A stretch of DNA of 64,000 bases from Hippophae tibetana (GCA_037013495.1 CM072802.1:49651275-49715274); one strand, 5' to 3'; shown: positions 1 to 13,162, numbered from the stretch's first letter. Notes: generated from the letters alone by a model not told the origin. Made by a program: numbers and translations.

Positions 1-253
1 ATTGATACTACATCACACGTACATTTTGAGCATGATTATTGTACAATAGTTGTAGCAAATGGATCATTAAAAGTAATATATAATATTTATTAGAATTTGA
101 GACCATAGTATTAATAAGTCCTTGAAATAAAATGTTAGAAAACTTATTCTCGTAATTATAGGTGTTGATTCTGCTCGAAGACTAATAAAGAATAGGTGTA
201 GGGGAGTTTGATAAATGATATTTTATACACATTTTTAGATATCAATTTCTTTA

Positions 254-256
<3 letters not shown>

Positions 257-292
<36 letters not shown>
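257..292. repeat. (TA)n microsatellite
   Basis: A run of alternating TA of about 35 bases sits in AT-rich spacer. No gene is evident on either side. The surrounding 1-760 is AT-rich with nothing recognisable. Confidence 0.9.
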
Positions 293-294
<2 letters not shown>

Positions 295-1480
295 GAATTA
301 AAATTATTTATTTTATATTTATTAAAAAAATATTAATTTTTAAGATTTTTTTATTTTTTTGGGATTTTTATGGATTTTTATTTGCATGTACATGTACTTA
401 CAAAAATCCGTGGATACACTTAATTTCCATTTTCTCCTAAAAAAAATAAGAGGAAAAGAAAAGACTAAACAAAATCGAAATAAAATTTGAATAAGTAAAA
501 TAAATTAGTTTTGAAAAAGGAAAAAATCATGAGGCAGGAGTGAGTGGTGTTGGATCGACCACTTTTGACAATATAAGAGATTATTTATTATAAATTATAA
601 TATTATCACAAATAATACATCAATTAATTATAAACTAAAAAATTGGATTTTATTGCTTTAGCCAATAATTAAATATTATATTAGTTATGATTTTATCATA
701 ACTTATGGTATAAAAAAGTGTTTTTGACCATAACAAAGCTTTAGGCCACTCGAGTTTTCACAATTAAGCTATCAATGTGTATTTTCCACCTACCCTTTTC
801 CTTATTAGATGGTTCTTCCATAGGGTTTTCATCAAGGAAATCAGCCAATCCTTGGCCTTTAATGGTTGTACGACAAACATACTCAATGTTAAACACATCA
901 GGCTCAATGGACCATTTTTGCAGTCGGCCAAAATCTCAGGCTTAGAAGGCACTTGTATGTGCTAGGTATTAGTAGGGACTATGTTGTGAGCCTCGATATA
1001 TGGACAAAACATTCTCTCTGCTACTATATAAGTGTAAGTGACACTTGAGTACCTTTTTATAAACATTATTTTGATCTATAATTTGTTATGTTTTTATGCA
1101 TTTATTTTATGTTTTATTTTTATATTATCATTCTTTAGAAGTTATTTTCATATTTTGTTGATTAATATGCATTTAGAAGAATCTTGGACAAACATGAGTA
1201 AAAAGATTGAAAACGGAGAAATGATACGTGCTTGTAAAGTACTTATATTTTGTGATTTTGTTATGCTTAATTGTAATAAATAAATTTTATTATAACATGT
1301 TTATATCATTATTTATGCAATTTTATCTGTCTAAAATCATGGTTATGTTTTGTTGTACTTCAGGTGTTTTTAGCTTAAAATATATAAATTTGTCAACATA
1401 TGAAGAGAAACACTTGAAATACTTAATTTGCGTCCTAGGAGCTTAATTTGCACCCTTGTCAACCAGTGTGTAACGGGTAC
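293..1480. other. Spacer without a recognised gene
   Basis: Only short open frames are present on both strands. A 62-codon minus-strand frame (764-952) lies opposite a 62-codon plus frame, and neither has a motif I recognise. The segment from about 780 to 1030 is less AT-rich than its surroundings and may be a transposon relic, but I cannot name it. Confidence 0.4.
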
Positions 1481-1489
1481 AAGGCAAAA

Positions 1490-2700
1490 ATTCAAGACAA
1501 ACATTTCGTGCCATAGCAAAGATTGTGTGTGCCACGACGTACTCTTCTTAAGAAGATTCACTGGACACGTTAAATTTTTTGTGCTACATAGGGGACAAAT
1601 GCATGCCATAGCACAACCCTTTTCGAATTGAATTGTGCAAACATTTTTTAGCTTCATGTCGCAATGTGATAAAATACATGATGTGGGGCGTAATTTTATT
1701 TTGTTAGCCATATAGCTATTTAGCCCCCTCCTTTTATATATAGAATAGTTTGTATTAGGTTTCCAAAATCATCTCTTCATATTGTTATCTTAAGTAGCCA
1801 TAGGTTAGTTTAATTTAGGTCCAATTTCCTATACCGTTCCACCACTATATACAAATACAAAAATAGAGCCTACTTATTACTAAAAAGATCGAAGAATTAG
1901 AAGAAGCCGGTGATAATTTATTCAAAGACTTAGAATCATTTTAAAAAAAAAAGGATATTTTTAATTATCGTATTTTTTTTTATCTTTTTCTGTGATATGA
2001 TGTCTTTAATAGTTGAATTAACTTTTGTTAATCTAATTAAGATTGGCTAAATTTTTGATATGAGATTTTAGTTATTTGGTTCCTAATGATTGGAATTACT
2101 GTTTTATGATTTGAATAAATGCGAGTTTTATTTATTTCTTATTTATGTTATTAAAATATTTAATTATGAATCAAGGATGGACCAAATCTTGATTTATGAA
2201 TAAAACAATATTTTAGAATTAGGCATTAGAAACATCATTTGTGTTTAATTGTGTGTAAATGAATAAGAGTTTAATTTAATTTCATTTATTAATTGTAAAT
2301 TAATGATGAATCAAATCTTGATTTATATTTTAAGAATATATTTAATTTAAGTTTATCAATTAATTAATTTCAAGCCTTACCAATGACATTGTTAATTAAT
2401 TAAGGACCTTGATTTATATATTTTTCTCAGTTTTTACATTAATCAATTTTAAACCTAGCCCCAAAAGTCATTGATTAATTAAAAATTGTATATACTTGCC
2501 ATGACTCATGAGAGTTTGCTTATTTAAATGAAAAAGAAAAAAAAAACAATAAATATAACTTGCTATTTGAATAATTTAATTCGTTTTGTTTATGAAGGAT
2601 TATGCTTGCTAAAATCCCTTATTCATCTATAATCCTATGTTCAGTTATGGTTTAATTTACTACTTTAATTTATTGCTCTAATTTATCGTTTTAATTTAGT
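1490..2700 (+). repeat. Copy 1 of a diverged direct repeat (LTR-like)
   Basis: This stretch resembles 2990-4180 in the same order and orientation. Shared landmarks include a GTGCCACGACGT-like block near the start, an AGAAGAAGCCGGTGAT-like block near 1900, a CTAATGATTGGAATTAC-like block near 2080, and repeated 'aaatcttgatttat' blocks. The unit is about 1.2 kb and the two copies lie about 1.45 kb apart. The first third is richer in GC and the rest is AT-rich, as in an LTR with U3 followed by R/U5. No internal region or target duplication could be shown, so this may be two LTRs of one decayed element or a tandem duplication. Confidence 0.5.
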
Positions 2701-2989
2701 TACTATCTTTAAATATTAAATTAATTTAAAATTTATCATTCATTTTCACAAACCAACAAATTTTTAGAGTGTTTAGGACTTTTTTCATATCTAAATTAGA
2801 AAATAATTTAACTTTTTAAAATCATCGTAATTCTTTAATAGACTGGCCTCAGAATGATACATGTTTCTTATTACAAGTTATTGGTGCATTTGTGAGCTTT
2901 ACAAATTTAAAATTTGTGCATCCGAAAATTAATGACAACTCACATAATTCAATACAAACCATAATATCAAAAATCAGAAAATAGATGCA

Positions 2990-4180
2990 TGTCGTGGTCT
3001 AAACAAAGGCCATGCCACAACATAATGTTCTCAGATCCAACTTGTATTTTTTGAAGTTCAATGCGCTATGCGACCTAACATTGTCCATGCCATGGTACAA
3101 GGTTCTTGGGATGTAACTGGTCATTCAAAATTCAATACGGTAGAGTAGAATAAAAATGCCTTGGTTCAAGTGTAAAAAATTTCTAGAAACCCTAACATGC
3201 ATAGTGTACATGTTTCACCCTAAATTAAACCTATAAATACACCCTAAACCCTTCATAAAAGATATCCAGCCACATCAAGCCTTTTCATCTCCCATAGTTG
3301 TTCTTTACATTCCGTAATACATAAAATAGAGAGAAAACCTCCCAATTGTGAAATAGTTCCAAGGATTTGAAGAAAACCGATACTCAATTTAGAGATTTGG
3401 AATCATTGATCAAGAATGAGTTTTTTTATTGTTATATCTTCTTTTCGTCTCTCTAATCTAAATATCTTTTGTAGTTAAATTAATTATGAATAATTTATTT
3501 ATGAATGTTGACTAATTTTTGTATATGGAATTTTAGTATTGCTTCCAATGATTAGAAGAGTAATTTTATGGTTTAAGTAAATAAAAGTTTTTGATTTATT
3601 TCTTGTTCATGTTTTTATATCTTTATTTATAAATTAATGATAGCCAAGTTTTGATTTATAATTAAAAAAAAATATTTTAGAACCAAAAATGAGACACATC
3701 ATCTGTGCATGGTTGTGCATTTATGAACAAGAATCTAATTTAATTTCATCGGTGAATTTTAAGACCAATCCAAAAAGTTATTTATTAATTGAGATTAAAT
3801 TAGATGGTTTAAATTATCTTTAATTGTAAATTAATGACAAGTCAAATTTTGATTCATAATTAAAGAATATATTTATGTTAGATTTATCCATTAATCAATT
3901 TCAAGGTCAATCTAAAAAATGATTGATTAATTAAAAATTACGAGAACTCACCAAAATATTAGGGATTCGCTTATATGAAAAGGAAAAAGTTAACTAAATT
4001 AAACTTGTTATTTATATTAATCAATTCTTTACTTTTTATGCGAACTAATTTTCATATTTATTTGTCATATTTTTTTTTGCTATAATTTAATTTACTTGTT
4101 AGTTTTTAGGTAATTAAATCAATTTATAATTTACAGTCTTTTTCTCTCATTTGCCACTTGATAGAATCAAATAATAGAAA
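2990..4180 (+). repeat. Copy 2 of a diverged direct repeat (LTR-like)
   Basis: This is the partner of 1490-2700. It contains 'cctataaatacaccc' (about 3228-3242), a TATA-like box. After that come CCAGCCACATC and a pyrimidine-rich leader, which is what the promoter of a plant LTR looks like. Divergence from copy 1 is substantial, with many substitutions and indels, so the duplication is old. Confidence 0.5.
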
Positions 4181-4189
4181 TTAATTTTT

Positions 4190-6050
4190 TTACCCTTTCC
4201 GAACATCCTGCCAAAGGAAATTAATTCTTTACACATACCCAATAAAAAATTGGTTAATTGCATTGTTGTGGAATGGTAGCCCTATTAATACATGATCCCT
4301 TATACTCCTTTTCAAATTCTACATTTATCACCCAAAATGTAAGGAACAATGACTACACTAAGTCAAGAGTTTTCGACTGATTGATATGGCATTCTAATAA
4401 TAGTAGGATTAATTCTTTTTGAAATTAATTATGTAAAGCTAATTAAAAGTTTTAATAAAATAAAAAGATATTATATATGTTAGTGAATATGTACTAGTAA
4501 ATACATGAGAACAATACTATATGTGCTAATCATTAAAAATACAACTAAATTATGATTTTTCAAAAATCTATTTTTTTCTCCTTGGTAAATGTGATCACAA
4601 GCCTAGAACCATATCTAGAAACAAATGTTCTGTCCATAAAAATATCAAACACTCATAGACTTTATACTTATGAAAACAAAAATAACACCCAATTATTAAT
4701 GAACGGGATCCAATTGATCGAATTCAACATTAAATGAGAAAAATTGATCGGAGTTCAACTTGAACGATATTAAACTAGGTGATATTCAATGTAAAATTAT
4801 TAAATTGAAGTTTTTATTGTAAAAATATATGAATTAAATATAAAAAGTATTGTTTTGTAGTTACAAATTTTAGAAGATATTATAAATTTTCTTCACAAAA
4901 AAAGAATTCATATTATAAAATTAACGTTGAAAATATACAATATACATATTTTAAAATGTTACAAAAAATGAATATATATTTAACTCATTTACGAAGATAT
5001 GTTAAATATATGTTCAACATGTTTTAAAAATTGAATGTATGATTAGCATTAGGATGGATTAAAAATAAAATTTTAATTTTGAACAAATATTCTTATATTA
5101 TAATAATATAGAATACCTTGAGTTTCTAATTTTTAAATTTTTATTTATAGAAGTATAACTTACGAAATTTGTTTATAGTTACTGATATGAATGGATGTAT
5201 CCAATCATTTTATTTTGTACCTAATGGAATTCTGATTGAAATTATCTTGATGATTTACTCTATTGTTTAATTATTTTTTTATAGTATAAATAATATTATT
5301 TATTTGACTGTAAAAATTAAAAAACAAAATAGTTCTATGTTAAAATATGGATTTAATAGTAATATCACATCTTGATTAAGTATAATATTATATTAAAGTT
5401 TATAAAAATTATAAGTTTTTTAGGTTAACATTTTAGGACTAAAATGTACATAATTCATATAAATTTTCACATCAATTTGGTCAGAATAAGTTTTTTTTTA
5501 TTGCTTGTTATATTAATTGAAAATTCTTCAATATATCATTTAAATATGTATACTATTTATCTTAGAATTATATTATATTATTTTCTGCCTAAATTATCAT
5601 AATATTTTAACGCAAGTGCAATTATATGCTCTTATTAGATGAATGTTAAAACTTTAAGACTAATTATATTTCGATTTTTTTTATCTAGAATTCTTATTAT
5701 TGATTAATTTAATATTACAAAGACTAATTTTTGAAAAATTCTTTTTTATTTTGAGCTTGTCTTGGTGAAAGCAGAAATAGAAATCAGAGATAGACAAAGA
5801 ACAGGTAGCAGAAGAAAAGATAATGCTATTGCTAGATATGACTACTATATATACAATTTTGTAACTTATTTTTGTAGAGAATGTGTGCCTGCACGTGTTG
5901 CATATAGGCAAGGAAAATAACAACCTAAAAAATCACATGATGGGTATGCTCTCACTCCTTAACAGCTCGCATATATCCGCAAGGTATAAAAAAACTTACT
6001 GCTGTTGAAAAATGTAACAAAAATTGATAGAAAATATAACATAATTTTAT
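4190..6050. other. AT-rich spacer, nothing recognised
   Basis: This is very AT-rich sequence with stops in all frames. An 80-codon minus frame (5681-5923) has no family resemblance that I can see. Confidence 0.5.
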
Positions 6051-6059
6051 TCTCCAGCA

Positions 6060-6315
6060 TGCCCCTTAAGCTTATGGTTGTTTGTAGTTATTGAGCCTAG
6101 TCCTCAACTCTTGAGATCTTTGTGATCCCAAGGCCTTTGTCATTATATATGTCAATATAATTGATGTTGTGATGGTGTGTAGTCCACATTTATAGCACCG
6201 GATAACACATTTTTTCGAATGAAGTGAAAATATATATCAACATGCTTCTTTCATGAGTGGCCAGACATGGAACAGGGTACTAACCATACGATATCAGTGG
6301 ATTGCACTCAAGTTT
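6060..6315 (-). pseudogene. Ty1/copia RNase H C-terminal relic
   Basis: Read on the minus strand, broken frames give KKHVDIYFHFIRK, the counterpart of the conserved copia RNase H tail (TKHIDIKYHFIRE type). After it comes VDYTPSQHQ and then LGSQRSQELRTRLN, like the end of plant copia polyproteins (FTKALGSQRF..LR..LN). Several stops and frame changes interrupt it. Upstream minus-strand sequence (6320-6400) is too decayed to read. This is a fragment of a dead element, not a gene. Confidence 0.6.
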
Positions 6316-6417
6316 GACTTGAAACCATATAGTCTACAAGTTTCGAACTGTATACCTTCCAGTCCTCAAAGGCAACAATACCACTTTCATTGTTTGATTG
6401 GTCTTATGTGTTATACA

Positions 6418-6500
6418 CTTTCCAATTGATACAAACAAATTATACCCTTACAAAATATATTCTTTCCAATTGATACAAACAAATTATACCCTTACAAAGA
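6418..6500 (+). repeat. 45-bp tandem duplication
   Basis: The block TTTCCAATTGATACAAAC, continuing to CCCTTACAAA, occurs twice with a 45-bp offset (about 6419 and 6464) and almost no changes. This makes it a recent local duplication compared with the decayed sequence around it. Confidence 0.85.
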
Positions 6501-7142
6501 GAAGCCTTGCATTTCTTCTCTCCATCGTAGACTCGCTTAACCTCATATATAACTCTTCTATAGCTGTTAATTTATTTAGGCCATTGCATTGTTTAATTGG
6601 TCTTATGTGTTATCATTTACCCTAGTTAGTAAATTTTCAAGATCTTTGACCTCATGGTTGTGTTTTATTTTATATTCTTAAAGCTCTTGGTTATTCATTA
6701 ATGTTTCGTTCCTTAATCTCTCTCTAAATGGTAAAGGGGGCATAGCCTCGACCTCGTACCCCAAACTTTCATATGCATGTTTTCTTTCCAGAGGTTTTGA
6801 ATAGTAATTGACATCATTTTCAATATAGAAAGCATTAGATTGTTTTTAGATTGACATGGAGTGTCAGATATATAGAATTTTACTTAAAAGTCACAATTCT
6901 TTCTTAGTTATGTAGTATAGCCCTCATAGAATTCTAAGTATTACATGTATTATGAAGTGTATATAAGGACCTGATGGTTTTTTATTCTACAAAGAGTCTA
7001 GTTTATGCTTCAAAAATCTTGTTACAAATGCTTGATGTTAAAAACAAACATATTTACTTTTCCGTCAATTTTGTGCCCTTGTGGTTACAAACTTGTTTTT
7101 TTCGTTTAAATCTTATTTTATTTCAATATATTTTTTATTGTG
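6501..7142. other. Spacer before the Athila-like element
   Basis: No gene or named repeat is recognised. The sequence ends at the target-site copy TTTCA (7143-7147). Confidence 0.5.
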
Positions 7143-7147
7143 TTTCA

Positions 7148-8618
7148 TGATAAATTTATAAAAGTAGAGTCATCTGTGTACTTTTCTGATTAATATTTGC
7201 TCATTTCATATAATAAGTAGTATTTTTGGGGGTTAAAAAAATTACTAAAATATGAATTTTCTAGGAAAATGGGTGAAAATATATTTTTGATTTTTTTTAG
7301 GATTTTTATGAATCTTTAACGTAGAAATAATTTGTACATGCCATGTGGAGACTATGCAAGTAGGAAAGCTAATATGGAAAACCACGTGTATCCAGTGATG
7401 TAGAGCCATGTCACATGTTAGCATAGTGTTCATTTCGAGTTTAACTACGTGGTCAACGAATTTACCATGTGTCGTCATGTGATTCATCCATTCCTTCCAC
7501 TGACTCTCCACACCATCTGTAACAACTAATCATATCACGCCACGTGGCTTTGACTCAACGTCTGTTGACCGAGACTAGTCCACATCGCCATGCATCATGC
7601 ACTAGCTAGTGTTGTTAATTTTCTCTTTTTTCATCTCAGGCCTTGATCAGAAGTTGATCTCACAGTCTAGATTCCAATTAAGCCTAATTTAACCCTCTAA
7701 CTATCCTATAAACCCAAATGAGCCAAAAATTATAAAAAAAAAATTATCAAATTTTGGAGCGAAGGAGAAAATATAAAAAAAATTCAAAAAAAGATACAAT
7801 TTCGGTTGAGATTCAAGAGTATATTGGTGCTACAATTCAAGAGATTGATTGTATTTCTTCTTCTTCTTCCTTATTTATCAATTTTTATAACTTTTTTTTT
7901 TTAAAAAATATAACTTTTATGAACAAAATTATGTCTAGCTAATTTATTATGAACCTAATTTTGAACATGTGAAGATGTAATATTGTATCCCAATTATAAT
8001 TTCAATTTAATTATATTATTTAATTTAATTTTTATGCTATGAATTTTTGGCCAACAATTGATCTATAAAGACAATTAAATGGATTTAAGAGAATCATTTA
8101 ATTGTTTATCTTAATTAAATAATATGCATATTTTCTAAGTAGAGATGTATGATTCTTATATATGTGATCTATAATTGATGAACTTAATAAGTAGTATGCA
8201 ATTTAATTGACATGAGAGTATGATTAAGTTAATTAATATATGTTGTGTAGTTTATTTGAGAGATACATACATGCTAGGTTAGATTTAATTGATCATGTAA
8301 TTAATTGATAATTATATTGGGAGATTTTAGTAATTCATATGTTTAAAAAATTAGGATATTAAGTATTCTTAGATATTTTCTCATATATCTTCTTAGCTAT
8401 CAAATTTGAGGTAATTAATTACTACTATTTATTTTTAGTTTTTTTTTAATTTTGGCTTTCTTAAAACATAAAAACACAAAAAAATTGATTTTTGTTTTTT
8501 AACTCTAAAAATTAGTCTCTAATAACATAATCTTCATGAGTATGATTTTTTTATCTTTATATTACTTATTGCAATATGTATATTTGTATATTAATTACAT
8601 ATAATTTGTGTTCAATTA
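7148..8618 (+). repeat. 5' LTR of the Athila-like element
   Basis: It starts TGATAAATTT and ends TTCAATTA, aligning along its length with 13163-14710. Both contain the GTAGAGTCATYWGT block near the start, a GC-richer middle with CACGTGT/CCACGTGGC elements (7382, 7541), and a leader with ATTCAAGAGATTGATTGTATTT. The terminal CA is mutated to TA in this copy. It is about 77 bp shorter than its partner. Confidence 0.85.
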
Positions 8619-8625
8619 ATATTTT

Positions 8626-8643
8626 TGGCGTCGTTGCTCGGGA
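8626..8643 (+). promoter_or_regulatory. Primer-binding site (tRNA-Asp type)
   Basis: TGGCGTCGTTGCTCGGGA matches the complement of the plant tRNA-Asp 3' end (TGGCGCCGTTGCCGGGGA) with a few changes, 7 bp after the LTR end. This primer choice is typical of Athila/Tat Ty3/gypsy elements. Confidence 0.8.
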
Positions 8644-9040
8644 TTATAAATATTATAAAGTAATTTTTATTTTATTTTAGTTCTTCTTCTTTATTTATTT
8701 TTCATAATTTTAATTTATTTATTTATCTAGTTATTTATTTATTTTAGTTAATTTTCTTTATTTGGTTTTCAAAATTTTAATTAATTAATTTAGTTATTTA
8801 TTTTTAATTTTTAATTTTATTTAATTTTGACATATCTTTGAGTGCTATTAGAAACACATTTGAGTCTATTGCATAAGTAGAGTCCGTAAAGATGAAATTT
8901 TTCCTTTAGATCTCAAAATCAAGCGTATTTTGATATCATTAAGAAAACAATAAGTTATCACCCAAGTGAAAAAATGGCTAATTAATCAATTAGAAACAAA
9001 CAATAATGAGCTAAATTTTAACAATCAAAAATCTTTAATG

Positions 9041-10110
9041 AATGATAGGGATAGAGTTATGAATGAATATGGATAACCTATGTTGGAAGGGATGAATCCA
9101 AGTATTATAAGGCCAAAAATTCAAGCTAAGAGTGATGTTTCAAAGGTTACAAAAAGTTGGCAACTCAATAGATTACTAACAAAGGATTCTCATCTACATC
9201 TTAGATTCTTTATTGAAGTTGGAGATTCATACAAATTTAGTGGTGTGACTGAAGAGGAATTTAGGCTTAGATTATTCTCTTACTCTTTACGAGACCATGC
9301 TCGAGTTTGGCTAAAATATTTTTCACTTGATTCCATTACAACTTGGATTGATTTGACAGAAAAATTCTTGATGAAATATTTGTCACCATAAAAAAATTCC
9401 AATTTTAGGAATGACAATACCTCTTACCAATAACATGAAAGGGAATCTTTATACGAAGTATGGGAAAGATTAAAAGAATTGTTAAGGAAGTGTCCTCACC
9501 ATGGTGTCCCTCATTGGATCCAAATGGAGACTTTCTACAATAGTCTCAATGCTCAAACAAGAAACATTAGTGATACATCTGCTAATGGAGTTATGCTAGC
9601 CAAATCTTATAATGAAGCTTATGAGTTACTTGAGAAAATGGCTAGCAACAATTATCAATGGCCAATGGATAGAATGAAAACCATAAGAAGAGTATCTAGA
9701 GTGTATGAGGTAAATGATATCATGGTGCTTACAGCTCAAGTAACATCTTTGGTGAAACTTTTGAAGGTTCAAAACTTGCCAATGAGTATAAACTAAGTCC
9801 AAGATTCAGGAGTGTCCTGTGCCTTTTGTGGTGGATCTCATTTGTTTCATAATTTTCCAAATAATATTGAATCAACATTCTATATAGGTAATGTGAACCA
9901 AAACAATAATCCATATTTAAACACATATAACCCAGGATAGAGAAAACATCCAAATATCTCTAAGAGTAATAACAATAACAAAGGTGATAATCAATTCAAC
10001 CATAAATCATTTTCACTACCTAGTTTTCACCAACCACAAAAATCACAAGCCTAAGAGAAGAAGCCACCTACCGAAGACAATATAAGTGCTTTAACACTGA
10101 TGATGAAAGA
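9041..10110 (+). pseudogene. gag of the Athila-like element (broken)
   Basis: Two open stretches (9080-9391 and 9479-9796) join across a stop and a short frame-changing gap near 9392-9478. Recognisable Athila gag landmarks are, in order: DSHLHLRFFIEV, GVTEEEFRLRLFSYSLRD, TTWIDLTEKFL, RESLYEVWERLKELLRKCP, and EAYELLEKMASNNYQWP. In a third segment (about 9815-9850) there is a zinc-knuckle-like CAFCGGSH whose last cysteine is lost, followed by an Asn-rich stretch typical of the gag C-terminus. Stops at 9390, 9794 and 9938 exclude a working protein. Confidence 0.8.
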
Positions 10111-10129
10111 TTTGATCCAGTAAGTAAAT

Positions 10130-10500
10130 ACAAAAGTTTCCACTCAAGAGATTTCAATTCAAAATTTAGAGACCCAAATAGGACAACTCGCTCAGGCCAT
10201 AATTCAAAGACCTTAAGATAACCTTGCAAGTGACACAATTATAAACCCAAGAAGAGAAGGTAAGGAGCATTACAATGCCATATCCTTGAGGGGTGGTAAA
10301 ACTTTAGAGGAGAAAAATGAGACTCAAAAGGATAAGGGGAAAAAGGAAGCTATAAAGAATAAAAAGGAACTAGTTGAAAAAGAGAGCACTGAAAAGAAAA
10401 TAATTCAAAAAAAAGAGAGCGACCTCTACAGATACACTATTCCTTTCCCTCAAAAATTGTAACGACAAAAGTCAGACACACAATTTTAAAAATTCCTGGA
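10130..10500 (+). pseudogene. gag-protease linker of the Athila-like element
   Basis: Broken frames give QIGQLAQAI, a stretch reading NAISLRGGKTL, and a Lys/Glu-rich run. In Athila polyproteins these segments (LE.QLGQLA, ...AI.LRSGK.) lie between gag and protease. There is no catalytic domain here. Confidence 0.6.
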
Positions 10501-10509
10501 AGTTTTCAA

Positions 10510-11130
10510 GAAGCTACACATAAACATATCATTTGCAGATGCACTTGAAGAGATGCCTTCTTATATCAAATTTATGAAGGACATTCTATCTAAGAAAATG
10601 AGGCTTAGATATAATGAAACAATAACCTTGACTCAAGGTTGTAGTGCTATCCTTGCTGGAAAGCTACCCTGAAAATTGGAAGATCCGAGTATTTCACAAT
10701 TCTTGCACAATTGGGAACTTTAAGAAAGTTCTATGTGACATATTTTCCATTATTAACCTCATACCAATATCAGCCCTTAAGAGATTGGGGATTGGTAAAG
10801 CCAAACCCACTTCAGTAACATTACAAATGGTAGATAGATCAATTAAGCAACCTCAGAGTGTAGTAGAAGATGTGCTAGTAAAAGTAGACAAGTTCATCTT
10901 TTCGATGGATTTCATTGTACTAGACATGGAAGAAGACCATAACATTCCTATCATACTTGGTCATCCATTCTTAGCAACCGAAAAATCACTCGTTGATGTA
11001 CAAAAAGGCAACCTTACAATGAAAGTGTAAGATAAACGAGTGACATTTAAAGTTTATAAAGCATCTAAATCCCCTGATATTGATAATGTTAATAAATACT
11101 TAAGATAGATGATAACTTAAAATAATTTGT
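10510..11130 (+). pseudogene. Aspartic protease of the Athila-like element (dead active site)
   Basis: The 10644-11030 frame gives a long match to the Athila retropepsin: INLIPISALKRLGIG, VEDVLVKVDKFIFSMDFIVL, DMEEDHNIPIILGHPFLAT and VDVQKGNLTMKV. The part upstream (10510-10660) reads LHINISFADALEEMPSYIKF and CSAIL in other frames. The expected catalytic D-L-G-A-S before INL is replaced by DIFSI, so the active site is lost as well as the frame. The segment ends in a short 'VTFKVYKA' tail as in relatives. Confidence 0.78.
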
Positions 11131-11134
11131 TGAG

Positions 11135-11413
11135 TTGCCCACACTTAAGACTATTAGGCATAATTTTATAAATAAAGAAGTATACTCACCAAGAAACAAC
11201 TCAATCGGTTTTAATTTTAAAAGTGTGGAATCTATGATTGATATTGTTGATTATGTGAATTATTTGGAGGCTGCACCTCCCATGTGTATACTTAATATGG
11301 GTATGAAGAGTGTTGAGATAGGATCTAAACTTAAACCATCTATTGAAGAAATACTAAGGTTAGACCTCACACCTTTACCCTACCATTTCCAATCAAGTGG
11401 GCAAGAAAAATAG
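11135..11413 (+). pseudogene. Post-protease spacer remnant of Athila pol
   Basis: This is a 92-codon frame ending PSIEEILRLDLTPLPYHFQS. It corresponds to the segment just before reverse transcriptase in Athila elements (PS.EE.P.LELKPLP.HL..). Reverse transcriptase should follow but does not: the open frame stops and the sequence passes into 3' non-coding motifs within about 300 bp. The deletion joint therefore lies between about 11413 and 11700. Confidence 0.65.
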
Positions 11414-11639
11414 TCCAATAGAGAGTGAAAAGGATGTTGGAGATACATAAATTAAATGAGCTATGGTGAAGTGCTTATAAGAATGCCTAAAATTATAAAA
11501 AAAAGAAAACAAAATACTGAATGATATAATAATCAAGCATCGTATTTTTAAACTAAAACGTAATGTATTATTGAATGAAAGATAGAGTATTATTGAACAA
11601 ATCAAGATTCAAATTATTTTTGGGAAAACTCAAAATTAA

Positions 11640-13150
11640 ATAGATAGATAAGGATGTGCATTAGGACTTGATATGACTGTCTAGTCAAGGATGTTAAAAG
11701 TGACACTAGTTGGGAGGCAATCCAATGTTATTTTACTTATATTATTTTTGTTTTCTTATTTTGTAGGTGAATAAATATAGAGAGTAATGGCACAATAAAA
11801 TTGATAATTTCAACGACAGATGTGGTGTGATAAGACTAAGAGAGTTTTCTTTCTTTTTTAATTTTTCATGTTTATATATACACATTGGGGACAATGTGCA
11901 ATTTAAGTTTATGGGAGGGAGCTTTATTCTCTACTTTAATATTTAGTATGTATTGTTAATTTTTAGGATATTTTGAATCATGATTTGAGTAGAAATTGAT
12001 AAATATATGAAAACTAAATGCATGCATGCTTGATATGAAGTATATGAACTCAATGATAAAAATTGGTTGTCATGACTAGGATGAGGAATGTAACTTACTC
12101 CTTAAGATACTTACATTTATCACGTGATATGCTTAGTAGTTTTGATTAGATTGATTTAAATTTTTATGCACATGTTCATGATTGATTTTGGTGCTCCTAT
12201 TGAGAGAAACTTTTAGTGAGTTATGTGAGTTGATGAGATCTACCATGATTTAGAATCTATTTGATCATCCATTGAGGAAAAATTATAAATAGTATTTAGC
12301 AAAAGATATGATTTAGACCTTATTTGGATCGATTGAGCCTTTCAAGCTAAAAATTGTTAATATTTTTAGTCTCTTATTTGAGCCTCATGAAGATCCTTCC
12401 ATATCTTTAAGCCAAAATTTATGCCTAACCAATAAGCATTATTTTGATCCTTGAACCTTTAGCTTGTAGGAAAGAAAAAAATGTAATCATGTTTTATGCT
12501 ATAGAGTAAGGTGAAATGTAATTCACCCTATGAAAAGAGAAAAAAAAATAAAAACTCACAACACAATTAACCGTCTAAATAAAAATAAAATAAAATTGAA
12601 AATAATTTTGGGGGTGTTGTTAAGTTACAAAAAAAAAGATGTGGAATATAAGAATATGAAAAAAAAATGATAAGATAGGGTGCACTAAAATATTAATTAA
12701 AAGCTCAATTATAGTTAAAAAGTGTGTGATGAATAGAAAGAAAGCTAAGGTATGAAAAGAGCTTAAATGTTTTCATTTAACGACCTCTTACCTAAGCCTT
12801 ACATTACAAGCATGTAAAGTCCTTATTAATCTTTAACTAAGTGTATATTTATATTAGTGAAGAGGGATGTTAAAGATTGATTTATGAGACTTTTTCTAAA
12901 AGTTAAATGATTAACATGTCTATATAGGCTGATTTCACCTTATGTAACACACATACACGAATCAATTCACCAAAAAACTTGAATATCTTTGTATTGATGG
13001 AATGTTGATTGATGAATATGTGAACCTCTTTGTCATAGAATTGTATGACTTTTGAAGGAGACAGTTTACTCTAAATATGCATGTATTAATAGATATACAT
13101 TTATGACTCTATGAAAAGAGAGTCATTAGTGCACTATGTATTATGTATTA
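11640..13150 (+). other. 3' non-coding region of the Athila-like element
   Basis: It holds the landmarks 'agttgggaggcaatccaa' (about 11708) and 'cacattggggacaatgtgc' (about 11881-11899), familiar from the post-pol region of Athila elements. A long AT-rich stretch without an ORF follows. No envelope-like ORF is preserved. Confidence 0.65.
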
Positions 13151-13162
13151 AGTTTAGGGGTA
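13151..13162 (+). promoter_or_regulatory. Polypurine tract
   Basis: AGTTTAGGGGTA lies directly before the 3' LTR start TGATGACT (13163). It matches the position and G-run of plus-strand primers in Athila elements. Confidence 0.65.
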
